The position numbers and the translations under genes were made by a program. The notes under the pieces were generated by a model. The model was not told the DNA's origin and ran no database searches. It saw only the letters and a list, made by a program, of their open reading frames with translations. A stretch of 59,942 bases of DNA, from assembly GCA_016789025.1 (NCBI GenBank), contig JAEURC010000023.1, forward strand, positions 1-59,942, given 5' to 3'. This document shows, piece by piece, positions 8,363 through 17,450 of the stretch; within the stretch, counting starts at the first letter, position 1, and every line of letters begins with the position of its first letter. Origin of the DNA: Anaerolineales bacterium. Its GTDB lineage: Bacteria > Chloroflexota > Anaerolineae > Anaerolineales > Villigracilaceae.

Positions 8363-9571
8363 TCATATTGCCTCCTTCTCCTTCAACTCCTCCACGCCCT
8401 CACGCGAATAACCCAACAACCCCGTCAACACCTCCTCCGTGTGCTGACCCAGCATCGGCGGCGGCTTTTGGATCTCTGCCGGGGTGGCGGAAAATTTATA
8501 AGGGAAGCCGGGCAGTCTCACTGTCCCGGCGGAGGCGTGTTCGGTTTCGAGGATCATTTCCCGCGCTTGCGATTGCGGATGCGCGAACACGTCGGGGACT
8601 GAGTTGATGCGCCCGCAGGGGAGTCCCGCCTTCACCAAGTCCGCGAGCCAGTCGTCCACATCTTTTTGCGCGAAGGCTTTGTTGAGTTCATCCACCAGCG
8701 CGGCGCGGTTCGTCACGCGCTTGCCGTTGGACGCGAAACGCTCGTCGGCTTTCAAGTCCGCGCGGTTCATCATGTCGCACAACTGCCCCCATTGCTTTTC
8801 GTTGGCGACGCCCAAAATGAACCAGCCGTCGCGGGCGCGAAACGAATCGTAGGGGACGAGATTCGGATGCGCGTTGCCGAGGCGCTGAGGCGGCTGACCG
8901 CCGACGAGATAATTCGATGCCACGTTGGTCAGCAAAGCCATGCACGAATCGAACAGCGAAATATCCACGTGTTGACCTTCGCCCGTGATGTCGCGCGCGC
9001 GCAACGCGGCAAGGATCGCGGTGGCGGCGAACATTCCCGATGTGATGTCGGTGATCGGGATGCCGACGCGCGAGGGCGGTCCGTCTACGGGACCTGTGAT
9101 GCTCATCAAGCCGCCTTCGCCTTGGATGACCGCATCGTACCCCGGGCGGTCTGCGTACGGACCCGTTCGGCCGTATCCGCTGACCGAGCAATAGATCAAC
9201 TTCGGGTTCACGCTGCGCAGATCGTTATAGCCCAAGCCGAGTTTATCGAGATCGCCCGTGCGATAATTTTCCACCAACACATCGGAGATCGCCGCGAGCT
9301 TGCGGATGATCTCCTGCCCTTCCTTCGATTGGATGTTGACGGTCACACTGCGCTTGTTCCTGTTCGCCACGATGAAATACGCCGACTCGCCGGGATATTT
9401 CCCATACGGCTCGCCCACGAACGGAGGTCCCCAGCCGCGCGTTTCATCGCCGCTGATAGGACGCTCGATCTTGATCACGTCCGCGCCGAGGTCGCCAAGC
9501 ATCATCGTGCAGTACGGTCCCGCGAGGGCGCGGGTGATATCGAGAATGCGAATGTTTTGGAGAGGTTGCAT
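8363..9571 (-). CDS. CaiB/BaiF family (type III) CoA-transferase
   Basis: A 402-residue cytoplasmic enzyme that moves CoA between carboxylic acids. The N-terminus (RILDITRALAGPYCTMMLGD, then GADVIKIERP) and NRNKRSVTVN are family hallmarks. The catalytic Asp is expected at residue 175 in VGIPITDITSGM, followed by ATAILAAL. Length is normal. The CoA donor and acceptor cannot be told; the family covers formate/oxalate, carnitine, succinate/malate and mesaconate substrates. It faces away from the catabolic block to its right, separated by a repeat-filled gap of about 500 bases. Confidence 0.93.
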   Translation of the reverse strand: MQPLQNIRILDITRALAGPYCTMMLGDLGADVIKIERPISGDETRGWGPPFVGEPYGKYPGESAYFIVANRNKRSVTVNIQSKEGQEIIRKLAAISDVLVENYRTGDLDKLGLGYNDLRSVNPKLIYCSVSGYGRTGPYADRPGYDAVIQGEGGLMSITGPVDGPPSRVGIPITDITSGMFAATAILAALRARDITGEGQHVDISLFDSCMALLTNVASNYLVGGQPPQRLGNAHPNLVPYDSFRARDGWFILGVANEKQWGQLCDMMNRADLKADERFASNGKRVTNRAALVDELNKAFAQKDVDDWLADLVKAGLPCGRINSVPDVFAHPQSQAREMILETEHASAGTVRLPGFPYKFSATPAEIQKPPPMLGQHTEEVLTGLLGYSREGVEELKEKEAI

Positions 9572-9634
9572 GGGGTTTCACTTTCTTCTATTTGTTATTC
9601 ACTGATGTTACGTAGTTGAAACCAATCTGGTCTC

Positions 9635-9835
9635 CGTAACGCGACATTTTGCACTTTGCTAAATTAATCGAGCAATAAACCAAACCACTGAGACACGGAG
9701 ACACAGAGAAAAGCAATTACAAACTCCGTGACTCACATGTCCCGATGATTTTCGGGAGTGTCTCCGTGGTTCAAAAAGAAGCGGAAGGATTGCTCGGTTT
9801 AATTGTTAATCTGCAACATGTCGCGTTTGCACAAG
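9635..9835. repeat. Long hairpin (MITE-like) repeat, copy A
   Basis: Roughly 200 bases forming one large imperfect palindrome. The left end GTAACGCGACAT pairs with ACATGTCGCGTT at the right end, AAATTAATCGAGCAA pairs with TTGCTCGGTTTAATT, and the centre pairs GAGACACGGAGAC with GTCTCCGTGGTT. It has no reading frame of its own. A second copy lies at 47107-47262. This and the next repeat fill the gap 9572-10088. Confidence 0.75.
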
Positions 9836-9929
9836 AATAACCTGAAATGCGAAACGCTACGCAGTCTCGCCTTACAAGCCCTACTGCGTAACATCACTTA
9901 TTCAAACAATTTTACTTTATCACACGCGC

Positions 9930-10066
9930 TTCGACCCTTCGACACGCTCAGGACAGCGCTGCGCTCTTTGCCAGAGATATTCCGTCCTGAGCGGAGTGAG
10001 GAGCGCTCGTTGCGACGAACGCAGTCGAAGGACGCTCCGCTCAGCGCGGAATCTTCGCAACGACAT
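9930..10066. repeat. Composite GCTCAGG/CCTGAGC palindromic repeat
   Basis: Built from CCTTCGAC, GACACGCTCAGG and CCTGAGCGGAGTGAGGAGCG units. The part 9990-10053 is nearly the reverse complement of 17237-17303. It ends immediately before the promoter of the ThDP enzyme. Confidence 0.7.
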
Positions 10067-10076
10067 ATCCGCCATG

Positions 10077-10082
10077 TATAAT
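10077..10082 (+). promoter_or_regulatory. -10 element for a probable leaderless transcript of the ThDP enzyme gene
   Basis: TATAAT followed by 6 bases and then the ATG at 10089, with no room for a ribosome site. A weak -35 candidate, TTCGCA at 10054-10059, is spaced by 17 bases and overlaps the end of the repeat. Confidence 0.5.
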
Positions 10083-10088
10083 CTCACC

Positions 10089-11666
10089 ATGCCAGCCCTC
10101 TCCGAACTGATCGCCCAAAAATTATCCGAAGAAAAAGTGGACGTGGTCTTCGGTCTCCCCGGCGGCGAAAACGTGGAGGTGTTGGATGCGTTGCGTAAGC
10201 GCGGCATGGACTTCGTGCTTGTGCGCAACGAATCCAGCGCGGTGTTCATGGCAGATACACACGCGCGCCTCACAGGCGGGATCGGAGTTGCCCTCACCAC
10301 GCTTGGTCCCGGCGCGACGAACGTTTACGCCGGCATCGCGCACGCCTTTCTCGACCGCGCGCCTGTCCTTTTGCTCACCGCGCAATCCGACCCGAAGCTC
10401 GTCGGCGCGCACACGCATCAGGTGATGGATTTGCAAGCCATCTTCCAACCCGTAACAAAATTTACATCAACACTCGCGCCCGAGTCGGCGAATGCCACGC
10501 TCGATTACGCCCTCGCGCTGTTGCGTTCTGGCAGACCGGGTCCGGTGCATTTGAGCGTTCCCGCAGTGTTGGCGAATCAACAGGTGGATTTCATCTCGCC
10601 ATCAACTCCGTTAACTGCAGTGAGGGCGATGAACGAAAAGCAGATTCGCAAAGCCAAAGAAATTCTTTCCTCCAGCCGCCGCCCGGTCATCGTGGCGGGC
10701 TTGGGCTTGGAGCCTGATAGACCGTATTCGCAACTCCGTGCGCTTGCCGAAAAATTTCACGCGCCAGTGATCGATCTGCCGAAAAGCAAAGGCGCGTTGC
10801 CCGCCGATCATCCTCTGTTTGCGGGCACGTTGGGACTCACGATGAATGATCCCGCGTATGAAATTCTCGACGCGTCCGATTGCATCATTGCCATCGGCTT
10901 CGATGTGGTTGAACTCGTCAGACCGTGGAAGCAACCACAGCCGTTGATCTGGGTTTCCAATTGGGAGAATCACGATCCGCGCATTGATTCGGCGTGCGAA
11001 TTGGTTGGCGATCTCCACACGTTGCTGGATGCCTTGCTCGACTCCTCCGTCCGCGTGGATGAGGCGTGGGGTGACCCTTCGACTTCGCTCGACGATCACT
11101 CGCTCCGCTCAGGGCGGCGTCCTGCTCCGAATAGAATTTTCCCCGCTGACGTGTTGGACTCCATTCGTCAACATACTCCGTCCGAAGTGATCGTCACCAC
11201 TGACGTGGGCTCGCATAAAATTTTCACATCGTTGAATTGGAAGGCGATGAGACCGAATACATTTTTCGTCTCGAACGGACTCTCCGTGATGGGTTTCGGA
11301 GTCGCCGCCGCGATTGCCGCCGCGCGCGCGACGCGTGAACCCGCAGTGTGCGTCACAGGCGACGCGGGCTTGGCGATGGTGTTGGGCGAACTCGCGCTGG
11401 CTGTTGAGCTTGACCTGCCGCTGATCGTAGTCGTGATGAACGACTCTGCGCTCGACCTGATCCGCTTCGCGCAAACAAAACGGGATCTGCAAATCTTCGG
11501 GACAGAGTTCGTCAACCCGAATTACGAATGGATTGCGCGCGGATATAATTTTGTATACGCGCGCGCGACGAATAGAGATGAATGTGATGTCGCTGTGCAA
11601 TCCGCCGTCACTTCACGCAAACCCGCGCTGTTGGAAATGATGATCGACCCGAAAGGGTATAGATAA
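10089..11666 (+). CDS. Thiamine-diphosphate-dependent enzyme, acetolactate-synthase-like
   Basis: 525 residues with the three ThDP-enzyme domains in the usual order. The N-terminal Pyr domain carries VVFGLPGGENVEVLDAL and the activating Glu48 in VRNESSAVFMAD. The central domain begins near ILSSSRRPVIVAGLG. The C-terminal PP domain has the cofactor motif GDAGLAMVLGE...VVMNDSALDLI. I start it at MPALSEL; the frame is open upstream only through a repeat. A repeat piece (11073-11122) adds about 17 residues before the PP domain. No small regulatory subunit is present, and the catabolic neighbours suggest a role other than branched-chain amino-acid synthesis. Exact reaction unknown. Confidence 0.9.
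   Translation: MPALSELIAQKLSEEKVDVVFGLPGGENVEVLDALRKRGMDFVLVRNESSAVFMADTHARLTGGIGVALTTLGPGATNVYAGIAHAFLDRAPVLLLTAQSDPKLVGAHTHQVMDLQAIFQPVTKFTSTLAPESANATLDYALALLRSGRPGPVHLSVPAVLANQQVDFISPSTPLTAVRAMNEKQIRKAKEILSSSRRPVIVAGLGLEPDRPYSQLRALAEKFHAPVIDLPKSKGALPADHPLFAGTLGLTMNDPAYEILDASDCIIAIGFDVVELVRPWKQPQPLIWVSNWENHDPRIDSACELVGDLHTLLDALLDSSVRVDEAWGDPSTSLDDHSLRSGRRPAPNRIFPADVLDSIRQHTPSEVIVTTDVGSHKIFTSLNWKAMRPNTFFVSNGLSVMGFGVAAAIAAARATREPAVCVTGDAGLAMVLGELALAVELDLPLIVVVMNDSALDLIRFAQTKRDLQIFGTEFVNPNYEWIARGYNFVYARATNRDECDVAVQSAVTSRKPALLEMMIDPKGYR
11073..11122. repeat. Repeat fragment in frame in the ThDP enzyme gene
   Basis: CCCTTCGACTTCGCTCGACG followed by TCGCTCCGCTCAGGGC is built from the same words as the intergenic repeats at 9930, 15654 and 17233. 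It codes for the polar linker PSTSLDDHSLRSGRRP between the central and C-terminal domains. Confidence 0.7.
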
Positions 11667-11670
11667 TAAA

Positions 11671-11802
11671 CATGTCATTCTGAGCCGCGCTCGCCTGCCC
11701 CGATGCAATTACGGGGTGCTCTTTGCGGCGAAGAATCTCTACCCCGCCAAGAAGTCTCCAAACGGGAGGAGAGATGCTTCGCTCCGCTCAGCATGACATA
11801 CT
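11671..11802. repeat. Intergenic repeat bounded by TGTCATTCTGAGC / CTCAGCATGACA
   Basis: An element of about 130 bases with inverted ends (ATGTCATTCTGAG and CTCAGCATGACAT) and an internal CCCCGATGCAATTACGGGG palindrome. It fills the gap between the ThDP enzyme and HyuA genes. Related elements lie at 19358, 34641 and 59483. Confidence 0.75.
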
Positions 11803-11812
11803 GAGGAATTAA

Positions 11813-13900
11813 ATGCCCAACCCCTCCCATCTCCTCGCCGTTGACATCGGCGGCACCTTCACCGACATTGTGTTGTTCGATACCGATTCGAATCGCATCG
11901 CCGTCGGCAAAGTTCTCACAACGTATCCCGATCCCTCGCAGGCAGTGTTGAGCGGGGTTGCGGAGTTATTAAAAGATCATCACATTGACCCTGCTTCTGT
12001 CCGTCAGGTCATTCATGGGACGACGCTCGTGACCAACACGCTCATCGAACGCAAAGGCGCGCGCACGGCATTGATCGCCACTGAAGGCTTCCGCGACGCG
12101 CTCGAGATCGGCAACGAAGGTCGCTATGACATTTACGATCTGGGGCTGGTGAAACCTCCGCCGCTGGTGGAACGTCGTCTGCGCTTCGGCATCGCTGAAC
12201 GGATGGCGGCAAACGGCGAGGTGTTGCATCCGCTCGACGCGAACGCGGTGGCTGAGTTGTGTAAAAAATTGAACGCGGAGGGAATCGAGTCGGTGGCGAT
12301 CTGCCTGCTCCACGCGTTCACCAATCCGCGCCACGAACTCGACGTGTACGAGATCGTGCGCGATGAAATGCCGAACGCTTCGATCTCCATTTCGCATCAG
12401 GTCTCGCCCGCCATGCGCGAATATCAACGCACGTCTACGACCGTGGCGAACGCGTACGTGCAACCCGTCACCTCGAATTATCTCGAACGCATTCAATCGG
12501 GATTGAGGCAGGCAGGCTTGAACGCTCCGCTCAATGTGATGCTTTCCAGCGGCGGCACAACAGACGTCGAAACCGCCACGCGCTTCCCGATCCGCCTCGT
12601 CGAGTCGGGTCCATCGGGCGGCGCGTTGGCTGGCGTGTATTGGGGCAAACAAAACGGCTTCAAAGATATCTTCGCGTTCGACATGGGCGGCACGACCGCA
12701 AAAGCCATCCTCACGCACAAATCCGAGTTGAGCGTCACGTCGGTTTCCGAGGTGGCGCACGTGCATCGCTTCAAACGCGGCAGTGGACTTCCCCTGCTCG
12801 TGCCGATGATCGAGATGATCGAGATTGGCGCGGGCGGCGGGAGTATTGCGCATGTCAATAATTTGGGATTACCCGCTGTGGGACCGGAAAGCGCCGGTTC
12901 TTCCCCCGGTCCAGCCTGTTATGGCCGCGAGGGGCTTGATCCCACCGTGACGGATGCCGACCTGCTCATCGGCTACCTCAACGCGGATTATTTTGCGAAC
13001 GGCTCGATTCGACTCGACGCGTCTGCCGCCGAGAAATCTTTTGAGGAATTGGCAAAGAGTCTCGACATCTCAAGCGCGAAAGCCGCGTGGGGGATTCATC
13101 AACTCGTGAATGAGAACATGGCATCGGCGGCGCGAGTCCATGCGGCGGAGCGCGGCTTGGACATTCAAAAGTATGCGATGGTGACAACGGGCGGCGCGGG
13201 TCCCGTCCACGCGTGCGGGGTGGCGGAAAGGTTGAACATCAAAACGGTGATCGTCCCTCCGATCGCGGGCGTTGGCTCTGCTTTCGGGTTTCTGCTTGCG
13301 CCGATCTCGTTCGATTTCACGCGCAGTTATCTCACACGCATTGACCAAGTGGACGCGCAGTTGTTGATGAAAATTCTGCGCGACCTCGAAGCCGAGGGAC
13401 GCGCGATCGTGACGAAGGCGGGAGTGGCTGAGAAAGATATTCGCGTCACTCGCAGTGTGGACATGCGCTATTTGCGGCAAGGTTATGAGATCCGCGTGGA
13501 GTTCGAGGGGAATGAGATCAACGCCGAAACGTTGACCATGCTCGAAAAACGATTTGAAGAAGAGTACATGCGCTTCTATGGCGTGTTGTGTGATGGCGTT
13601 CCAATTCAAGCGGTGAACTGGCGCGTAGTGGTGTCGGGTCCCACGCTGGAGATCGAAGGGAAGGCGCTGAAAGTGGGAGAAGAGTCGCAGAAACTGGATC
13701 AGCCGTATGGGAGTCGGAACGTGGTCTTTAATCCCGATAACGGCGCGGCGTTGACTCCCGTCTATCGGCGCGAGTCGCTTTCCTCTTCATTCAAAGCGAG
13801 CGGTCCCGCGATCATCGAAGAGGCAGAGTCCACAACAATTGTTTTGCCGAATTGGTCCGCGCGCGTGGATGTGAATGGATGTTTGGTGTTAACTCGGTAA
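11813..13900 (+). CDS. hyuA: Hydantoinase/oxoprolinase A subunit (HyuA)
   Basis: A 695-residue ATP-dependent subunit of the hydantoinase/5-oxoprolinase/acetone-carboxylase family. The N-terminal hydant_A domain opens with LAVDIGGTFTDIVLFD, and a second phosphate loop reads FAFDMGGTTAKAIL near residue 290. VPMIEMIEIGAGGGSIA, GPESAGSSPGPACYG and VTTGGAGPVHACGVAE are conserved family stretches. GAGGAA sits 4 bases before the ATG. HyuB follows 57 bases downstream. With a DAO-type oxidoreductase beyond, opening of a cyclic amide such as an N-methylhydantoin is one option; the sequence does not fix the substrate. Confidence 0.94.
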   Translation: MPNPSHLLAVDIGGTFTDIVLFDTDSNRIAVGKVLTTYPDPSQAVLSGVAELLKDHHIDPASVRQVIHGTTLVTNTLIERKGARTALIATEGFRDALEIGNEGRYDIYDLGLVKPPPLVERRLRFGIAERMAANGEVLHPLDANAVAELCKKLNAEGIESVAICLLHAFTNPRHELDVYEIVRDEMPNASISISHQVSPAMREYQRTSTTVANAYVQPVTSNYLERIQSGLRQAGLNAPLNVMLSSGGTTDVETATRFPIRLVESGPSGGALAGVYWGKQNGFKDIFAFDMGGTTAKAILTHKSELSVTSVSEVAHVHRFKRGSGLPLLVPMIEMIEIGAGGGSIAHVNNLGLPAVGPESAGSSPGPACYGREGLDPTVTDADLLIGYLNADYFANGSIRLDASAAEKSFEELAKSLDISSAKAAWGIHQLVNENMASAARVHAAERGLDIQKYAMVTTGGAGPVHACGVAERLNIKTVIVPPIAGVGSAFGFLLAPISFDFTRSYLTRIDQVDAQLLMKILRDLEAEGRAIVTKAGVAEKDIRVTRSVDMRYLRQGYEIRVEFEGNEINAETLTMLEKRFEEEYMRFYGVLCDGVPIQAVNWRVVVSGPTLEIEGKALKVGEESQKLDQPYGSRNVVFNPDNGAALTPVYRRESLSSSFKASGPAIIEEAESTTIVLPNWSARVDVNGCLVLTR

Positions 13901-13948
13901 CACGACATTTATGTCGCCATTGAGGCGCGAGATAAATCTCGCGGTACA
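13898..13948. repeat. Double palindrome overlapping the hyuA stop
   Basis: GTAACACGACATTTATGTCG followed by GCGCGAGATAAATCTCGCG. The TAA of hyuA is part of the GTAAC end motif also seen at 3730, 9636 and 47108. No T-run follows, so it is a repeat rather than a terminator. Confidence 0.6.
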
Positions 13949-13957
13949 GGTGCAACT

Positions 13958-15667
13958 ATGATCGATTCAATTTTGCTCGAAGTGTTATGGAAACGACTGC
14001 TCTCGATCGTCAATGAACAGGCGGCGGCGTTGATCCACTCGTCGTTCACCACGTTGGTGCGCGAGGCGGGCGACCTTTCGGCGGGCGTGTTCGACGCGCA
14101 GGGACGGATGCTCGCGCAAGCGGTGACGGGCACGCCCGGGCACATCAACACGATGGCGAATTGCGTGCGCGATCATGTGGTGAAGCAATTTCCAATTGAA
14201 ACCCTGCAACCCGGCGACACGATCATCACGAACGATCCGTGGGCGGCGTCGGGACATTTGTTCGACCAGACGATTGTTTCGCCTGTGTTTTACAAAGGCA
14301 AAGGCATCGGCTGGTTTGCCAGCACCTGTCACGCCATGGACATCGGCGGCTTGACGATGGGCGGCGACGCGACAGAATTATTCGAAGAGGGTTTGTTCAT
14401 CCCGTTGATGAAGTTGTTCAAAGCGGGCGAGCCCAACAAAGACCTGTTCGATATCATCCGCGCCAACGTGCGCGTGCCTGATGAAGTGATCGGCGACATT
14501 TATGCCCAGCAAGCGGGCAACATGGTGGGGAGCCGCAAGTTGATCGAGATGATGGAGGAATACAAACTCGCATCGCTCGATGAACTTTCGGAGTTGATCC
14601 TTGATCGCACGGAAAAAGGCTTGCGCGATGCGATCGAAAAAATTCCGAACGGCGTGTATCGAAGCGCGGTGACCATTGACGGCTTCGACGACCCCGTCAC
14701 GATTCAATGCAAGGTCACGGTGAACGACCGCGATATCATCGTGGATTTCGACGGCACGTCGCCGCAGATTCGGCGCGGCATCAACGTGGTGATGAATTAC
14801 ACCCACGCGTATTCCACCTACACGTTGATGTGCGCCGTCGCGCCCGATATTCCAAACAACGAAGGCGCGTTTCGTCCGATCAAAGTCATCGCGCCCGAAG
14901 GTTCGATCCTCAATTGCCGCAAGCCCGCGCCGGTCAGCGCGCGGCATCTCATCGGACATTTTGTCTCGCAACCGATCCTGCACGCGCTTTCGAATCCGAT
15001 TCCCAATAACGTCATTGCCGACGGCTCGGCGGGTTTGTGGAACACGATGTTCGAGGGCGAGTTAAAAGATTCGCATGACGTGTTCGCCTACATTTATTTT
15101 TCCGCGGGCGGCATGGGTGCGCGTCCGTACCGCGACGGGTTGTCTGCCACCGCGTTCCCCAGCGGCATCACCGGCGTGCCGGCCGAGGTGATCGAGTCGG
15201 TCGCGCCGATCCGCATGCACAAGCGCGAACTGCTCGCCGACACCGGCGGAGCGGGAAAATTTCGCGGCGGCTTGGGGCAGGAAATGATCCTCGAAGTGTT
15301 GACCGGCAAACCCGCGACTCATTCGTGCATGTACGACCGCACGAAGTTCGCCGCGCGAGGTTTCCACGGCGGGCAGGATGGCTCACCCGGCGAAGTGATT
15401 CGTTCGGATGGATATCGCCCGCACCCGAAGAGTCGCTACACCATCCAGCCGGGTCAAACCGTGACGTTACGCCTGCCCGGCGGCGGAGGCTTTTATTCAC
15501 CCCTCGAGCGCGATCCCGTCTCCGTGCTGGAGGATGTGAAGCAGGGATATGTTTCGCTGCAAGCCGCGCGAGAAAAATATGGCGTGGTGATCGTGGAGGG
15601 GAGGGTGGATGAGGAGAGGACGAGAGAGGAAAGACGAAAGAGGAAAGAAGCCTCGGTGGTCGAGTAG
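13958..15667 (+). CDS. hyuB: Hydantoinase/oxoprolinase B subunit (HyuB)
   Basis: A 569-residue partner of HyuA. Conserved stretches include GDLSAGVFDAQGRMLAQAV, a cluster of TNDPWAASGHLFDQT and GWFASTCHAMDIGG, and a C-terminal GGRGG-like region (GGAGKFRGGLGQEM, then LRLPGGGGF). AGGTG precedes the ATG. The last 15 residues (around RTREERRKRKEA, then VVE) are encoded by a 7-base tandem repeat and by the end of the next repeat element, which also provides the TAG stop, so the native C-terminus has probably been replaced. Confidence 0.93.
   Translation: MIDSILLEVLWKRLLSIVNEQAAALIHSSFTTLVREAGDLSAGVFDAQGRMLAQAVTGTPGHINTMANCVRDHVVKQFPIETLQPGDTIITNDPWAASGHLFDQTIVSPVFYKGKGIGWFASTCHAMDIGGLTMGGDATELFEEGLFIPLMKLFKAGEPNKDLFDIIRANVRVPDEVIGDIYAQQAGNMVGSRKLIEMMEEYKLASLDELSELILDRTEKGLRDAIEKIPNGVYRSAVTIDGFDDPVTIQCKVTVNDRDIIVDFDGTSPQIRRGINVVMNYTHAYSTYTLMCAVAPDIPNNEGAFRPIKVIAPEGSILNCRKPAPVSARHLIGHFVSQPILHALSNPIPNNVIADGSAGLWNTMFEGELKDSHDVFAYIYFSAGGMGARPYRDGLSATAFPSGITGVPAEVIESVAPIRMHKRELLADTGGAGKFRGGLGQEMILEVLTGKPATHSCMYDRTKFAARGFHGGQDGSPGEVIRSDGYRPHPKSRYTIQPGQTVTLRLPGGGGFYSPLERDPVSVLEDVKQGYVSLQAAREKYGVVIVEGRVDEERTREERRKRKEASVVE
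15622..15649. repeat. Heptamer tandem repeat in the hyuB tail
   Basis: Four 7-base units, GAGAGAG GAAAGAC and GAAAGAG GAAAGAA, encode part of the charged C-terminal tail of HyuB. Confidence 0.75.
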
Positions 15668-15832
15668 TCCCGCACGCGCTGAGCGGACACTGAGCGATAG
15701 CGAAGCGGAAGTCGAAGCGTTGCGGGACGTATCGAGACCACTACGCCGTAAAGAAATTCATGTTTGCGAAGTATTCTTGTCACTGGTGGTCTCGATACGC
15801 TCCTCGCTTCGCTCGTCGCTACTCGACCACCG
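15654..15832. repeat. Repeat element with inverted ends CGGTGGTCGAGTAG / CTACTCGACCACCG
   Basis: About 180 bases with perfect 14-base terminal inverted repeats (15654-15667 and 15819-15832) and inner inverted arms CGTATCGAGACCAC and GTGGTCTCGATACG. It has no reading frame and looks like a non-autonomous mobile palindrome. The hyuB stop codon lies in its left end. Confidence 0.8.
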
Positions 15833-15852
15833 AATAACTATGAAAGGAATCT

Positions 15853-17229
15853 ATGACCAACACAGCCGACATCGTCATCTGCGGGGCGGGGATTGCCGGG
15901 ATTTCAGCGGCTTATCATCTTGCCGTAAAACATGATGTGAAGAACATCGTCATCGTTGACTCGTTGCCGCCGCTCACGCTCACCAGCGATAAATCGTCCG
16001 AGTCATATCGCAACTGGTGGCCCGGTCCCGGTGACGACATGGTGCGGTTGATGAATCGCAGTATCGACATCCTGGAAGAGCTACACCGCGAAGCGCCGAG
16101 TCGGCTGGCGATGCGCCGAAACGGATATTTATACGCTACCGGCGCCCCAAGCGGTGTGGAATCGATGATCGCCAACGCGGAGGAGATCACCAGTTTGGGC
16201 GCGGGCGACCTGCGCGTCTATCGCAACTCCAGCGATGACCCGAAGTATGTCCGCGTGAGCGAGCATGGTTTGTTCGATGCTCCCACAGGCGCGGACTTGT
16301 TTCTCGACCAGTCGTTGATCCGCAAATATTTTCCGTATGTCACTGAGAATGCGCTGGCGCTCGTCCACGCGCGGCGGTGCGGATGGTTCGCGGCGCAACA
16401 GTTTGGCATGTACATGCTTGAGCAGGCAATCGCGCATGGCGTGCAACTCGTCAAAGGAAAAGTGGAAAGTGTGGAAGTGGAGGGCAATCGAATTACTTCG
16501 GTGAAAGTAGCAACGAACGATGGCGAGAAGAACATCTCCACTCGGAAATTTGTCATCGCGGCGGGACCGTTGCAGAGATCGGTCGGCAAGATGATCGGCG
16601 TGGACTTGCCCATCCTGTGCGAGCCGCATCTCAAAATGATGTTCAACGATTCACATCATGTAGTGCCGCGCGAGATGGGCTTGTTCATCTGGAACGACCC
16701 GGTGACGTTATTGTGGTCTGACGAGGAACGCGCCGCGCTTGGTGAGGATGAAGAGACGCGCTGGTTGACGGAGGAATTCCCGGCAGGCGTGCATAGCAGA
16801 CCCGAAGGCGATGGCAACTCAGTGTTGTTGCAGTGGGCGTATCACGACGACGCGTTGGAAGAACCGGTCTATCCAATCCCGCTTGACCCGCAAATGCCCG
16901 AGGTGGTATTGCGCGGCATGGCGCGAGTGATCCCCGGCTTGTCGAAATATTTCGACCAACTTCCCAAGCCGTTCATTGACGGCGGTTACTACGCCCGCAC
17001 GCCGGAGAATCGTCCGCTGATCGGACCTCTGCCTGTGGACGGCGCGTATATCCTCGGCGGTTTCGGCGGGTTTGGGATGCAAGTCGCGTGCGGCGCGGGC
17101 GATTTGCTGGCGAAACAGATCGTTGGCGAGGCATTGCCAAGTTACGCTCACGCGTTTTTATTGAGCCGCTACGACGATCCGCGCTATCAGGAATTGATGA
17201 AACAATGGGGCGCCTCGGGACAAATATAA
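15853..17229 (+). CDS. FAD-dependent oxidoreductase, DAO family
   Basis: A 458-residue flavoprotein. The Rossmann motif GAGIAGISAAYHL (residues 11-23) binds the ADP part of FAD. YRNWWPGPGDDMVRLMNRS, WFAAQQFGMYMLEQA and the C-terminal FGGFGMQVACGAGDLLAK fit the D-amino-acid-oxidase / sarcosine-dehydrogenase superfamily. AAAGGA precedes the ATG. It follows HyuAB across a repeat element. Oxidation of an N-methyl or amino acid released by HyuAB would make sense, but this is inference. Confidence 0.9.
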   Translation: MTNTADIVICGAGIAGISAAYHLAVKHDVKNIVIVDSLPPLTLTSDKSSESYRNWWPGPGDDMVRLMNRSIDILEELHREAPSRLAMRRNGYLYATGAPSGVESMIANAEEITSLGAGDLRVYRNSSDDPKYVRVSEHGLFDAPTGADLFLDQSLIRKYFPYVTENALALVHARRCGWFAAQQFGMYMLEQAIAHGVQLVKGKVESVEVEGNRITSVKVATNDGEKNISTRKFVIAAGPLQRSVGKMIGVDLPILCEPHLKMMFNDSHHVVPREMGLFIWNDPVTLLWSDEERAALGEDEETRWLTEEFPAGVHSRPEGDGNSVLLQWAYHDDALEEPVYPIPLDPQMPEVVLRGMARVIPGLSKYFDQLPKPFIDGGYYARTPENRPLIGPLPVDGAYILGGFGGFGMQVACGAGDLLAKQIVGEALPSYAHAFLLSRYDDPRYQELMKQWGASGQI

Positions 17230-17232
17230 GTT

Positions 17233-17440
17233 TTCGCGCTGAGCGGAGCGTCCTTCGACTTCATTCGTCGCAACTTGCGCTCCTCACTCCGCTCAGGACG
17301 GAAATAAGTAGCAAAGAGCGCAGTCGAAGCGCAGGTTTGATGATAACTTCTAACTAGCCCGAAGAAATCTCCACCTTGCGAGGAGATTGCTTCACCGCCG
17401 AAGAACAAGAGCGGCGGTTCGCAACGACATATCTTTGAAA
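17233..17440. repeat. Repeat region with an inverted copy of the 9990-10053 element
   Basis: 17237-17303 (GCGCTGAGCGGAGCGTCCTTC ... CTCCGCTCAGGACGG in outline) is nearly the reverse complement of 9990-10053. Further on, CACCTTGCGAGGAG and GCGGCGGTTCGCAACGACAT belong to related elements. The string GCAACGACATATC occurs at the end of both regions. It fills the gap between the FAD enzyme and the SDR. Confidence 0.7.
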
Positions 17441-17450
17441 GGAATACATC

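Noticed and set aside
12876..12905. A palindrome in hyuA resembling the in-frame repeats
   Set aside because: It encodes GPESAGSSPGPACYG, which is a conserved family stretch and not an insertion.
15654..17440. An insertion sequence between hyuB and the SDR
   Set aside because: The elements have inverted ends but no transposase frame; the FAD oxidoreductase is a normal gene lying between two of them.
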